Assembly: GCA_902780365.1 (NCBI GenBank)
Contig: CACZFE010000004.1
Location: 1-25,674 of the forward strand
Origin: an uncultured Spirochaetales bacterium
GTDB taxonomy: Bacteria > UBP6 > UBA1177
DNA length: 25,674 nucleotides
Direction of reading: 5' to 3'
The translations under genes were made by a program, and so were the position numbers. The notes under the pieces were generated by a model that was given only the letters and a program-made list of their open reading frames with translations, was not told the DNA's origin and ran no database searches. This document shows positions 7,331 to 16,443 of the stretch, in pieces. Every line of letters begins with the position of its first letter. Position 1 is the stretch's first letter.

Positions 7331-10300
7331 ATGAGTGCCGGAGATCCTAAAGAATTCGATGTTCTGAATGTAGCTCTTACAGGGAAAAATCTTGTCGAAG
7401 CTGCTGCCGGAACTGGAAAGACCTATTCCATCGCAATAATGGTGCTGCGCTGGATCCTGGAGACAAAGAACAAAATAGATTCCGTGATCGCGGTAACTTT
7501 CACGAACTATGCAACTGCGGAACTCAAAGAAAGGATCCTCAACTTTCTCGAAACCGCTCTCGCATACTTTGAAACAGGGAACTGCGATGACGAAACAATA
7601 AAAACTCTCTGCAATAAAATTCAGGACAAGGATGAGGCCGTAAAAAAGCTGAAAGCGGCAATAAACGACTTTGATACATCCTCGATATTCACTATTCACG
7701 GTTTCTGCCAGAAAATTATCAGGGAACACGCTTTTGAACTCGGGATCGACTTCAACCTGAAACTTGCGGAAGATGCAAACCCTTCAAACGATGCGGCAAC
7801 TGCCTTTTTCAGAGAGAATATCGCAGACTTCAGCGGAACCGGCGAAAACGGTGGGAACCTGCTTGAAAACAATGAATTCCGTGAAAAAGTTTCGAGAGAC
7901 TGTCTGAAAGATTTCATTTCAACGGCAGGAATAAGTGTCGGAAATGCAAACATCAAACTCTCCGGAAACGAAGGAATCACCACAAAACTGACTGAAATTT
8001 ACAAAAATTTTGCGGAAACAGCCCCTGAAATAGCCAAAAGGAACCGCGAAAGAAAAAATATCATGGGCTACGACGATATCCTGCTGATACTTTACGAAGT
8101 TCTGAAAGGGAACAGCAATACGGCACAACTGGTCCAAAAGAGCATGGAAGAGCGTTATTCCTTTGTTCTTATTGACGAATTTCAGGATACAGACCCTCAG
8201 CAGTACTTCATTTTCACACAACTTTTTTTCAGCGGCAGACACACAATATTTTTTATCGGAGACCCGAAACAGTCGATCTACGCTTTCAGAAAAGCCGATA
8301 TTTTCGCATACAGTGAAGCAAAAAATAAAGTTGACTCTGTCTATGTCATGGAAAAAAACTTCCGCTCGTCATCCCCTGCCGTCAATGCGGTGAACGAAGT
8401 TTTCAAAGAGAAAAACCTTTTCAGCGCCGACTCCCTCATAGAATACAACCCCGTTTCGGCTGCAAAAAAACCTGACGAATATTTTCTGGCAATGAACGGC
8501 AAGTCTGAAAAAGGAATACTTGTCTGTGAACTGCCGAATGACGGTGACGATAAACCCGTGACGCAGGAACCGGCCAAAAAGCTGATGACAAACCACATCA
8601 TCCAGACTGTCAGGGAAATGACAAAGTCCGATTCGCCTTTCAGAATATACGAAAAAAACGGCTGTCAGGTTTCCGGAAGAGCCGTAAAACTTTCCGATAT
8701 CGCCGTTCTTGTCGCAACGAACAATTTTGCGCTTGAAGTATGCGACAAACTGAACAATGCCGGCATTCATGCAGCTGTCGAAGCCGATTCCGGGGACGGG
8801 CTCTACATTTTTTCCTCTGAAGAGGCTCTTGCTCTGCAAAAACTCATGTCAGCCGCTTCCACAAAGGGTCTGGCTGAGTTCAAAACGCTTCTTCTGACAT
8901 TTTTCTACAACAAAAACATTACAGAACTGTCAGGAGAAAACACTGCTGTTGCAGAGCTGTACGAAAAATTCAAACTCTGCTTTGAAGAGTGGGGAAAACG
9001 AGGTTTTTACGCCGCCTTTTCAAAATTTACCGCAGACGAAGAAATCCTAAAAAACATCGTTGCGAAAAATGAAAGAACACCGGGCATCCTGCGCCAGCTT
9101 GCCGAACTCATCCACAAGCACGAAAGCAAAGAAGGTTTCTCCGTGCATGGAACTCAGAAGTGGTTCAACGACAAAATAAAATCGGGAAGCAGCGGAAACG
9201 AGGAAGAGAATATCCGCTCTGAAAGCGGGAAAAAAGAGTGTGTAAGGATAATGACGCTTCACAAAAGCAAAGGGCTTGAGTTCAATATAGTATTTTTCCC
9301 GTTCATACTCAAATCATCCGCGCTGAAAAAAGAGCGCTGGATGACAGTGCACACGAAAAACGGCAATGTTTACGAAAGGGAGCTTCAGCTCGTTCCGAAA
9401 GGCGAAATCCCGCCTCAGACAGACGAGGCGATCGAGGAAATACGCAGAATTTATGTCGGGATCACGAGGGCGAAATATCTTACCGTCTGCTACACCCAGA
9501 CAGAAAAAAAATCTCTCGAACCGACTTCTCTGTTCAAAAGGAAAGAACAGCAATTTATCGATATCGAACCGCTTTCAAGCGCATATTGTGAAGAAGCACC
9601 GACTGAAAAAGAAAATAAAGCTTCATCAGCAACCGAGCAGCTGATACCGCCTGAAAAAATGACAGATGTGATAAAACCTGACTGGGCTATTTCAAGTTAC
9701 AGCGGAATAACTTCCAAAAGCCACAGTGAAGGCGGCACTTCCGAAGATGCAGACACCGATCAGGAAAACAGCGCGGACAAACCTGTTCGCGAGGAAACTT
9801 CAAAAGACAAGGATGTCCCGATGGCTGATTTTCAGCGAGGTGCAGAAGCGGGGACTATTCTTCACATGATATTTGAAAAAGCCGATTTTACTTCGGACAA
9901 CAACATGGAAATCATCAGTACTATACTGAAAAAGAAGATGAATTTTAAAAGTGACGAAGATCTTGCCGCAGCAGTTTCTGCAGTCAGCGAATGTCTTGAA
10001 AGCGTCCGGACGGCAGCAATTTTCGACAACGGCAGGAGCCTTTCCGATGTTCTGCCTGAAGATAAGACCACCGAAATGGAATTTTTTGTCAGCATAAAAA
10101 ACGACAAACTGCAGAAAAGAGAACTTTCCGAAATAATCAGCGACAACTACAGGACTGAAGAACTTGAAGAAGGTGCCGTACGGAAAGGTTTTCTTCACGG
10201 TTTCATAGACCTTGTCGCAAAAATTGACGGCAAATATTACATCATCGACTGGAAATCGAACAATCTTGGCGGGAATTTCAATGACTACGATCCTGAAAGC

Positions 10301-10540
10301 ATCAGAGAGGAAATGAAAAAACACAACTACTATCTGCAGTTCATGCTCTATCTCGCGGCTTTCGACAAGTATATGACCACAGTTGACAGAGAATATTCAT
10401 ACGAAAAAAATTTCGGCGGAATAAGGTATGTTTTTCTGCGCGGAGTAAAAGGGGGAAACGACAGCCGGGGTATTTTTTCACACAAGCCTGACGAGTGTGA
10501 ATTAAGAAAAATCCAGCAGCTTTTGGAGGGCGAAGCATGA
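7331..10540 (+). CDS. recB: RecB-type UvrD-like helicase/nuclease (exodeoxyribonuclease V beta subunit)
   Basis: RecB is the 3'-5' helicase and nuclease subunit of RecBCD, which processes double-strand breaks for recombination and degrades foreign linear DNA. Helicase motifs run in order: Walker A AAGTGKT (residues 25-31), VTFTNYATAELKERI, Walker B VLIDEFQDTDPQQ with Asp282/Glu283, IGDPKQSIYAFR, KNFRSS, MTLHKSKGLEFNIVFFPF and RRIYVGITRAK. The C-terminal nuclease domain has GTILHMIFE (His845), GFIDL (Asp960) and IIDWKSN (Asp973, Lys975). The 13- and 2-residue spacing equals that of E. coli RecB Asp1067/Asp1080/Lys1082. Length is 1069 residues, somewhat below the E. coli 1180. A low-complexity acidic linker lies around residues 755-830. 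It overlaps recD by 4 bp (ATGA). No recC is adjacent. Confidence 0.93.
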   Translation: MSAGDPKEFDVLNVALTGKNLVEAAAGTGKTYSIAIMVLRWILETKNKIDSVIAVTFTNYATAELKERILNFLETALAYFETGNCDDETIKTLCNKIQDKDEAVKKLKAAINDFDTSSIFTIHGFCQKIIREHAFELGIDFNLKLAEDANPSNDAATAFFRENIADFSGTGENGGNLLENNEFREKVSRDCLKDFISTAGISVGNANIKLSGNEGITTKLTEIYKNFAETAPEIAKRNRERKNIMGYDDILLILYEVLKGNSNTAQLVQKSMEERYSFVLIDEFQDTDPQQYFIFTQLFFSGRHTIFFIGDPKQSIYAFRKADIFAYSEAKNKVDSVYVMEKNFRSSSPAVNAVNEVFKEKNLFSADSLIEYNPVSAAKKPDEYFLAMNGKSEKGILVCELPNDGDDKPVTQEPAKKLMTNHIIQTVREMTKSDSPFRIYEKNGCQVSGRAVKLSDIAVLVATNNFALEVCDKLNNAGIHAAVEADSGDGLYIFSSEEALALQKLMSAASTKGLAEFKTLLLTFFYNKNITELSGENTAVAELYEKFKLCFEEWGKRGFYAAFSKFTADEEILKNIVAKNERTPGILRQLAELIHKHESKEGFSVHGTQKWFNDKIKSGSSGNEEENIRSESGKKECVRIMTLHKSKGLEFNIVFFPFILKSSALKKERWMTVHTKNGNVYERELQLVPKGEIPPQTDEAIEEIRRIYVGITRAKYLTVCYTQTEKKSLEPTSLFKRKEQQFIDIEPLSSAYCEEAPTEKENKASSATEQLIPPEKMTDVIKPDWAISSYSGITSKSHSEGGTSEDADTDQENSADKPVREETSKDKDVPMADFQRGAEAGTILHMIFEKADFTSDNNMEIISTILKKKMNFKSDEDLAAAVSAVSECLESVRTAAIFDNGRSLSDVLPEDKTTEMEFFVSIKNDKLQKRELSEIISDNYRTEELEEGAVRKGFLHGFIDLVAKIDGKYYIIDWKSNNLGGNFNDYDPESIREEMKKHNYYLQFMLYLAAFDKYMTTVDREYSYEKNFGGIRYVFLRGVKGGNDSRGIFSHKPDECELRKIQQLLEGEA

Positions 10541-12351
10541 TTTTTGCCTATAAAACCGAGACAGGTAACATATTGGACAAAATGTCCGAAGCAAAACTGA
10601 TTTCGGAATCTTCAGTGAATGCCGCAGAATTTCTGTGCGGGCTTGAAAAAAATCTTAAAGGCCGTGATCTGCATGTTTTCGCGGCAGCCGCGGCGCTCGT
10701 TTCGGAATGGGCATTATCCGGCAGCATCTGCATTACAAAAAAAGATATCGGAAAATTTTCCGGAACAAACAAAGAGGCTCTTTCAAAAACCAATTTTCCT
10801 GATTGGGAAGAGATTTCAGAAGTTCTTTCCAAAAGTTCATGCTGTTCTTCAGATCCTTTCAATGAAAAAAGGCCTGTGGTTTTTTATGACGACAGAATCT
10901 ATTTTTACAAATACTGGTTTTACGAAGAATCTCTTGCCAAAAAAGTGATGGATCTGTCGCGCGGAGAAGGGAACTATGCAAAACGTGCCGGTGAAATCAA
11001 GAGTGTTATGGAAAAACTTTTCGATGAAGATGCAAAAAAATACGGTGAAAAGAACATTGAACAGCAAAAGGCTGCCGAAACCGTCATAAATCACCGTTTT
11101 TCAGTCATAACCGGCGGCCCCGGAACAGGAAAAACAACGACTGTCGCAAAAATTCTCGCCGGGATCCTGAGTGTCTGCCCCGAAGAAAGGATAATCCTCG
11201 CCGCACCGACCGGCAAAGCTGCGTCAAGAATGACCGAAGCACTCGGCAAAGCAACAAAAGAAATAGAAGAATCCAACGTTATAGATGCTGAGCTCCTTCG
11301 GAAAATAAAATCAGTCGAAGGTCAGACAATACACCGCATCATCGGCAAAAAATTCGGCAAACCCGAGAAAAACAGGGAAAATCCGATATATGCCGGTCTC
11401 ATAATTGTAGATGAGGCGAGTATGATCGATATCTCCATGTTTCTTGAGCTTATCGACGCACTTTCAGAAAAGACTTCGCTTATTATTCTGGGCGACAAAG
11501 ACCAGCTCGCAAGCGTTGATGCCGGCAACGTTCTCGCCGATATATGCAGCTCGAGAGAGCTTCTGCCGGAAGGGACCGTTTCGGAACTTAAAACAAGCCA
11601 CAGATTCGACGGGGCTCCGGGCATCGGTGAACTTGCGAAAGCGGTCAACGGAATCAACGAAGAAAAAACAAAGCCGGAAAACATAAAAGGAACAGTGCAG
11701 GAAATAATCGATATACACAATAAATACCCTCATCTTAAATTCTCGACAAAAACACTGAACAAGATAGTTGAAGCGGCTGCCTCTGATTACGGATTCCTTG
11801 CCGACCAGACTCTTTCCCCGGAAAAAGTGCTTGAAGAACTCAATAATTTTAAAATTTTATGTCCATCGAAAGAGGATCCTCTCGGTGTCGTGAAACTCAA
11901 CGAAGAGATCGAACAGACTCTGAAAAAGAAGAATCCTTCCTACAACAGCAGACCGATAATGATAACAAGAAACGACCACGACAACACTCGTCTCGTAAAC
12001 GGTGACTGCGGTGTCATACTGGAAAGAAACGGCAGAACAAAAGCCTGGTTCAAACAGAACGGCGACATCAGGTCATTCAATATTTCCGAACTTCCGGCCT
12101 TCGAAACAGTCTATGCCATGACAATTCACAAAAGCCAGGGGAGCGAATACGATTCGGTACTTGTCGTTCTTCCCGAAAAAGATATGCAGATCCTGACAAA
12201 AGAACTGTTTTACACCGCGATAACAAGGGCAAAAAAATACCTCGAAACAGTTTCCTCTACAGATGTTCTGCAAAACACCCTTGAACGGAGTGCTGCAAGA
12301 AACAGCGGCTTTGAAAATGCACTGAAAAAACTTGATCAAAACCATGAATAA
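10537..12351 (+). CDS. recD: RecD-type SF1B helicase (exodeoxyribonuclease V alpha subunit)
   Basis: RecD is the 5'-3' helicase of RecBCD. The ATG overlaps the recB stop (ATGA), with GGAGGG 7 bp upstream inside recB, so translation should be coupled. The first ~165 residues form the helical N-terminal domain. Then come Walker A GGPGTGKTT (193-201), APTGKAASRMTEALG, IHRIIGKKF, Walker B IIVDEASMID, LGDKDQLASVDAGNVLADI, ELKTSHRF, and the C-terminal MTIHKSQGSEYDSVLVVLP and FYTAITRAKKYL. At 604 residues it matches E. coli RecD (608). Pairing with a nuclease-positive RecB argues for RecD rather than the stand-alone RecD2. Confidence 0.93.
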   Translation: MIFAYKTETGNILDKMSEAKLISESSVNAAEFLCGLEKNLKGRDLHVFAAAAALVSEWALSGSICITKKDIGKFSGTNKEALSKTNFPDWEEISEVLSKSSCCSSDPFNEKRPVVFYDDRIYFYKYWFYEESLAKKVMDLSRGEGNYAKRAGEIKSVMEKLFDEDAKKYGEKNIEQQKAAETVINHRFSVITGGPGTGKTTTVAKILAGILSVCPEERIILAAPTGKAASRMTEALGKATKEIEESNVIDAELLRKIKSVEGQTIHRIIGKKFGKPEKNRENPIYAGLIIVDEASMIDISMFLELIDALSEKTSLIILGDKDQLASVDAGNVLADICSSRELLPEGTVSELKTSHRFDGAPGIGELAKAVNGINEEKTKPENIKGTVQEIIDIHNKYPHLKFSTKTLNKIVEAAASDYGFLADQTLSPEKVLEELNNFKILCPSKEDPLGVVKLNEEIEQTLKKKNPSYNSRPIMITRNDHDNTRLVNGDCGVILERNGRTKAWFKQNGDIRSFNISELPAFETVYAMTIHKSQGSEYDSVLVVLPEKDMQILTKELFYTAITRAKKYLETVSSTDVLQNTLERSAARNSGFENALKKLDQNHE

Positions 12352-13294
12352 CGAGATCTTTCCCGAAATAGTGTTCCGTAAAGAGTTCGCCGGCTTCGCG
12401 GAAGACCCGTTTGTGAAGGCTTTGGATTTTATTCGCGGAAAGAACGATGATTTCAAGCGGAAATATGCCGAGACCGAGGCCGACAACCTGCTTAAATACA
12501 GGGATTTCCGCAAAATTTGCGACGCTCTCAACGCTAACGGAATAAAGCGCTTCATTCCGGTCAAGGGAATGTGTGTCTTCAACACTATTTTTTCAAATTA
12601 CCTCGGACTCCGGGAAATGAGCGACATCGATCTTCTTTTCGCTCCGGAAGAATACAAAAAACTGAAAAATTTCCTCGCAAAACACACTGAATTTCCCGCT
12701 TCACACGGCGAACATTCGTTTCTGGAACACAGCCATGAAGCCTTTTGCGTGATATCGGGCAAAACTCTCGCAGAACTTCATTCTCAGATAACAACGATGC
12801 CGATCCGCGGATTGATTAAGGAAATTTTTGAAAATATAGAGGAAACGACCGACGCTTCCGGCAGAAAAATGCTTGTCCCGAAAATCGAATACACTCTTCT
12901 CATCATGCTCATGCACGACTACACAGCGGCAAGTCTGCTTAATTTTTCGGCAAGACGGCTTCTTGAGTTTTACATTCTTCTGAGCCACGCCGATATGGAT
13001 AAACTGAGAAAAATCGCGGCTAAATTCGATCTTGACAGAGTTCTCGACATGCAGCTTTTTATGATCTGGACAATGCTTGAAAAAACTTTTTTCCCGAAAA
13101 ACTCCTTCAAAATCCGTGAAGAGTTCGGTTTCATCGAGACAAACGGACCAAGGTTTCACGTGAAACATCCCTGGAAAATACACAACAAAATATTCCACGG
13201 GAAGACTCTTCCGCTCGGAATAAAGAACTCTGTCGGCGCGATACTGCGCGAGACAAAAATCGGATTAAAATTTATAGATATGCTTCACAGGTAA
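12344..13294 (+). CDS. Nucleotidyltransferase-fold protein (NTP_transf_5-like)
   Basis: The fold is recognised from the pattern FIPVKGMCVFNTIF (about residues 70-83) followed by LREMSDIDLLF (89-99). Here G/K and D-x-D residues match the uncharacterised nucleotidyltransferase family often found in polysaccharide and peptide clusters. The ATG at 12344 lies 8 bp inside the recD 3' end; a TTG at 12332 is also in frame but has no better ribosome site. Product length is 316 residues from the ATG. The C-terminal half is helical with no membrane segment. The overlap means it is co-translated with recBD, but I know of no functional link. The substrate is unknown. It could act on a small molecule, a tRNA or a protein. 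Confidence 0.75.
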   Translation: MNNEIFPEIVFRKEFAGFAEDPFVKALDFIRGKNDDFKRKYAETEADNLLKYRDFRKICDALNANGIKRFIPVKGMCVFNTIFSNYLGLREMSDIDLLFAPEEYKKLKNFLAKHTEFPASHGEHSFLEHSHEAFCVISGKTLAELHSQITTMPIRGLIKEIFENIEETTDASGRKMLVPKIEYTLLIMLMHDYTAASLLNFSARRLLEFYILLSHADMDKLRKIAAKFDLDRVLDMQLFMIWTMLEKTFFPKNSFKIREEFGFIETNGPRFHVKHPWKIHNKIFHGKTLPLGIKNSVGAILRETKIGLKFIDMLHR

Positions 13295-13319
13295 ATTTAA
13301 TTCATTTTAAAAAGCACAC

Positions 13320-13348
13320 TTGACTTTGCCGATTTTTGCGACTAATCT
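13320..13348 (+). promoter_or_regulatory. Candidate sigma70-type promoter for the DUF4143 ATPase gene
   Basis: TTGACT (13320-13325), a 17-bp spacer and TAATCT (13343-13348) lie 33 bp before the ATG at 13382. This is one of the best promoter matches in the window, and it suggests the ATPase is not part of the recBD operon. Confidence 0.5.
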
Positions 13349-13381
13349 GAAGTTGTACTTTGGATTTTGCGCGAGGTTTTC

Positions 13382-14647
13382 ATGTATTCGATCAAAAGAC
13401 ACGTTGCTCCGATAATCGAAAAACGGGCGAAAAACAGCAAGGCTATTCTTCTGACAGGCCCTCGTCAGGTGGGCAAATCGACGCTTTTCAGGCATCTTTT
13501 CCCGAAAGTCAGCCAGGTCACTTTTGATGACGATCTGCTGCGGGCTCAGGTTGATGAGGATATAAATCTTTTTCTTCTCAACAATCCGTGTCCGCTGATG
13601 ATCGACGAGGTGCAGAAATGCCCTCAGATTTTCAACAGAATGAAAATCATTCTCGACAATACGGAAAAACTTTCCAATTTTTACCTTACAGGTTCGCAGA
13701 AAATGCGCCTGATGGAGTCGGTCAGCGAATCTCTTGCCGGCAGGATTTCAGTCATGGAGCTTGAAGGGCTGTCGTTGCGCGAAATCAACAATGTCAGTTT
13801 CAACAAGCATTTCGTTCCTTCCGCGGAATACATAGACGAGCGTGAAAAAAAGATGAAAAAATATGCAGGCGACATCTGGGAAACGATACACCGCGGCAGT
13901 TTTCCCGAACTTTACTCGAATCCAGAAAAAGAGTGGATCGATTTTTACCAGTCTTACGTTAAAACCTACATTGAAAGGGATGTGAACGAACTTATAAAAG
14001 CGAAAAACCATCTCACTTTTGTCCGTTTTATGACCTCTGTCGCAGCGAGAACAGGGCAGCTTGTCAACTATGCGGCGATCGCTTCGGAGCTGAGTGTTTC
14101 GGAAGTTACAGTTAAGGAATGGATTTCGATTCTGGAAAAAAGCGGGATAATTTATCTGCTCAAACCTTACACTGCGAATGTTCTAACACGGGCGGTCAAA
14201 ACTCCGAAACTTTATTTCAGGGATACAGGGCTTTGCTGCTATCTTACGCGGTGGCTGACTCCCGAAACCTTGAAAAACGGTGCTATGGCAGGGGCTATAT
14301 TCGAGACTTTTATCATCAATGAAATTCTGAAATCGTGCTCAAACGAGGGCTTGGATTACGATTTTTTTGTCTATTTCTACAACGGAAAAGACAGAAAAAG
14401 GGTCAGAAAAAACGGCGGTGACGAGACTCTTGAAGGCGAAATCGACCTGATTATTCAGGAAAACGGGATCCTCTATCCGATTGAAATAAAAATGTCGGCG
14501 ACACCGAAAGCAGATATGGCTTCAGAGTTTGACATTCTTGACAAGATCCCTGAACACAAACGTGGAACAGGCGCGATAATATGCCGGATAGACCGAAAAC
14601 TTTATCTTAGGGAAAATCTCGTAGCTCTGCCGGTTGAGTATATTTAA
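13382..14647 (+). CDS. AAA ATPase with C-terminal DUF4143 domain
   Basis: The start is the ATG at 13382 with GAGG upstream; an in-frame TTG 15 bp earlier is less likely. The product is 421 residues. The N-terminal ATPase domain has Walker A GPRQVGKST (26-34), Walker B PLMIDEVQKCP (71-81) and a sensor-like FYLTGSQ. The middle carries SFPELYSNP...YVKTYIERDVNELI, a DUF4143 signature, and a winged-helix-like segment (QLVNYAAIASELSVSEVTVKEW). The C-terminal part has EGEIDLIIQENGILYPIEIK, the E-x-D...E-x-K pattern of the PD-(D/E)XK nuclease fold. This family is widespread and usually stands alone, as here. Its biological role is not established. It marks the boundary between the housekeeping side and the RHS locus. 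Confidence 0.9.
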   Translation: MYSIKRHVAPIIEKRAKNSKAILLTGPRQVGKSTLFRHLFPKVSQVTFDDDLLRAQVDEDINLFLLNNPCPLMIDEVQKCPQIFNRMKIILDNTEKLSNFYLTGSQKMRLMESVSESLAGRISVMELEGLSLREINNVSFNKHFVPSAEYIDEREKKMKKYAGDIWETIHRGSFPELYSNPEKEWIDFYQSYVKTYIERDVNELIKAKNHLTFVRFMTSVAARTGQLVNYAAIASELSVSEVTVKEWISILEKSGIIYLLKPYTANVLTRAVKTPKLYFRDTGLCCYLTRWLTPETLKNGAMAGAIFETFIINEILKSCSNEGLDYDFFVYFYNGKDRKRVRKNGGDETLEGEIDLIIQENGILYPIEIKMSATPKADMASEFDILDKIPEHKRGTGAIICRIDRKLYLRENLVALPVEYI

Positions 14648-14686
14648 AAACTGATTTTGGGTTCAGTTGAATTTGACAGGTGAAAA

Positions 14687-14791
14687 ATGAAACACTTTTT
14701 GGAAGAATTTTTCTGTCCAGAAATGCTTGACCATTACATCCTGCGTGAAACGGTTTTTGTGACGTTGTCCGCTGAAACAGCTTCGGAATAG
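14687..14791 (+). other. 34-codon chimeric small ORF at the edge of the RHS locus, doubtful
   Basis: An ATG with a modest AGGTG ahead opens MKHFLEEFFCPEMLDHYI, which looks like a plausible protein start. From about 14737 the ORF runs antisense through the RHS remnant and stops. It may be the truncated 5' end of another gene joined to the remnant, or chance. I do not recognise the first 17 residues. Confidence 0.2.
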
Positions 14792-14846
14792 GGGTTTCCG
14801 AATGAATCATAATCAAAGTTTCTATTCATCTTGTTGTTTCCAAAGA
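14734..14846 (-). pseudogene. RHS core gene fragment (third RHS copy, remnant)
   Basis: Reading the minus strand over 14737-14814 gives 26 codons that match a stretch of RHS-1 (around 18541-18620): YDSFGNPYSEAVSADNVTK here against YDSFGNPYSESVSSGNVTK there, followed in both by TVSRRM. Upstream to the ankyrin stop at 14847 the frame stays open, with FGNN spaced like VGNA in RHS-1, so the homology may begin right at that stop codon. The frame closes with TAA at 14734-14736 just after SRRM. This is a relic of an RHS gene, in the same orientation as the other two. Confidence 0.8.
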
Positions 14847-16430
14847 TTATTCTTTTTTCTTCAACCAATCGTCTTTTATCTCAACACCGTGTTCCGCGCA
14901 TCTTTCTTTAGCCGTCTTGCCCCAGTTATCTTTAATTTCAGGATCTGCACCTAATTTTACAACAAAAGCTACTAGGTCTGCGGATGAATTTTTATTAAGA
15001 CACATGTTGTGCAGCAAAGTGTCTCCCAAGTTATCCTGAGAATTTATATCTGCACCTTTTTGGATAAAAGTTTCCACTATTTTTTTCCAAAGATTTATCT
15101 CATCTACTGTCATATCCTTTTTCAAAAATCTGTCTCTTAAGCCGAGCGGAGAACTGTTCATCAAATTTTCCTTAACATTGACTTCGGCACCGTTTCCAAG
15201 GAGCAGAAGAGCCGTATCCTTTGCTGTAAAAAAGAGCGCGGAAATATTGTCCTGATCTCTTTGGTTGATATTGATTCCTTTTTCAATCAAATATTTCGTT
15301 ATTTCGATGAAATTAGGGCCTGCTGCATAAGTTATGTTCGGGACCCAAATACCGTCTGTTTCATCAAAAATTTCATAATGTTTTCTGTTTCTTACCAATC
15401 CGGGGAATTCCTCATCAAGTTTTTTTCTTTCAGCCAAGGCTTTTTTGAATAGGTTCCCTCCTTCAGATTTTCTGCTAAGACGTGTTGTAAGGATTTTATT
15501 TAAGGCTCCGGATATCATCAGCGGCAAGGTGGATTCCGGAAATCCTTTAGTATAGTCTTTAACAATGTTACTGCTGAAATCATCTTTGTTTTTTATATAT
15601 TCCAAAATTTTCTGCGGATCAGGAATATCCTGCGGGTAATAAGTGATTCTGTTTATTTTGGGAGATATTTCATTCACATCGACTCCGCATTCTTCGACAA
15701 GGAATTTCACTATTTCAAGGTGACCTTGACCGATTGCGGCATTCAAAACCGTTGTATAGAACAAGATCGGCTCAACATTTAAAAAAATCAATCCTTTTTT
15801 ATTTATATCGGCACCTTTTGCAATCAGAAGTTTGAGAATGTCGAAATTCCCTCCAGCGGCAGCCCACATCGCTGGAGTCGCGCCGTTTTCATCTGTATGG
15901 TTTACATCCGCACCTTTTTCTATCAAGGCTTTTGCCTTTTCAGTTTCATCATTTTTGATGTATTCGATAAGTTTTTTTTCAGGTTGTTCATTTTTTAATA
16001 AAGGCTGGAACGGACTCAAGATCAGAAGCAAAGAAACAAGAATAAGAACAGTTGCTACATATTTTTTTGCAGGGAACGAAATTTCTCTGATAAGAATTCC
16101 GATAAACCAGCAAAACATGCCTGATACAAAGAGTTTTACAGCGATCACATAAGTCATATTGAAAATGGTGTTAATTAAAAAATGACCGGAAAAGACTGAT
16201 ATAAAAAAGAAAAGAACTCTTTTACTGCCTTTGACATCATAGTTGTTTCTAATCAGAAAAAATCCGGTTAAAAAACAAGCTCCGCCTAAACATAAGGGAT
16301 AATAGTAAGAGAGAGAATCTGTCGGCAGAATATTGATATGCAGCATAACACCCAAAAATAACGAAACAACAAATTCCGCAAGAAAAACAATCAAAGTATT
16401 GAGAAAAACACCTTTAATAAGTTTAAACAT
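14847..16430 (-). CDS. Multi-TM ankyrin-repeat protein, partner (candidate immunity) gene of RHS-1
   Basis: The 527-residue product has about five hydrophobic segments in the first 145 residues (roughly 7-32, 42-62, 71-90, 92-112, 122-142), so it is an integral membrane protein. Ankyrin repeats follow: EKAKALIEKGADVNHTDENG, ATPAMWAAAGGNFDILKLLI, then AAIGQGHLEIVKFLVE, EITKYLIEKGININQRD, IVETFIQKGADINSQDNLGD and a last degenerate repeat ending at the C terminus. The start ATG is 10 bp after the RHS-1 stop, and its GGAG site directly follows that TAA, so translation should be coupled to RHS-1. Ankyrin proteins are known among the immunity proteins of polymorphic toxin systems, which makes immunity to the RHS-1 variable domain the leading inference. 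The gene is AT-rich compared with the RHS core. Confidence 0.85.
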   Translation of the reverse strand: MFKLIKGVFLNTLIVFLAEFVVSLFLGVMLHINILPTDSLSYYYPLCLGGACFLTGFFLIRNNYDVKGSKRVLFFFISVFSGHFLINTIFNMTYVIAVKLFVSGMFCWFIGILIREISFPAKKYVATVLILVSLLLILSPFQPLLKNEQPEKKLIEYIKNDETEKAKALIEKGADVNHTDENGATPAMWAAAGGNFDILKLLIAKGADINKKGLIFLNVEPILFYTTVLNAAIGQGHLEIVKFLVEECGVDVNEISPKINRITYYPQDIPDPQKILEYIKNKDDFSSNIVKDYTKGFPESTLPLMISGALNKILTTRLSRKSEGGNLFKKALAERKKLDEEFPGLVRNRKHYEIFDETDGIWVPNITYAAGPNFIEITKYLIEKGININQRDQDNISALFFTAKDTALLLLGNGAEVNVKENLMNSSPLGLRDRFLKKDMTVDEINLWKKIVETFIQKGADINSQDNLGDTLLHNMCLNKNSSADLVAFVVKLGADPEIKDNWGKTAKERCAEHGVEIKDDWLKKKE

Positions 16431-16443
16431 GATACACTCCTTA
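16431..16443 (-). promoter_or_regulatory. Fused stop/Shine-Dalgarno junction RHS-1 to ankyrin gene
   Basis: On the minus strand this reads TAAGGAGTGTATC then ATG. The stop codon of RHS-1 runs straight into the GGAG site for the ankyrin gene, as expected for reinitiation or coupled translation. It has the same design as 20945-20956 and 22480-22491. Confidence 0.75.

Noticed and set aside
9800..10324. Antisense open frame within recB (174 codons)
   Set aside because: It covers the conserved nuclease domain of recB on the other strand and has no independent coding evidence.
7331..12351. recB-recD as part of a phage-defence island
   Set aside because: The neighbours are tilS and ordinary genes, and the motifs are those of housekeeping RecB and RecD. 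Nothing specific to a defence system is visible.
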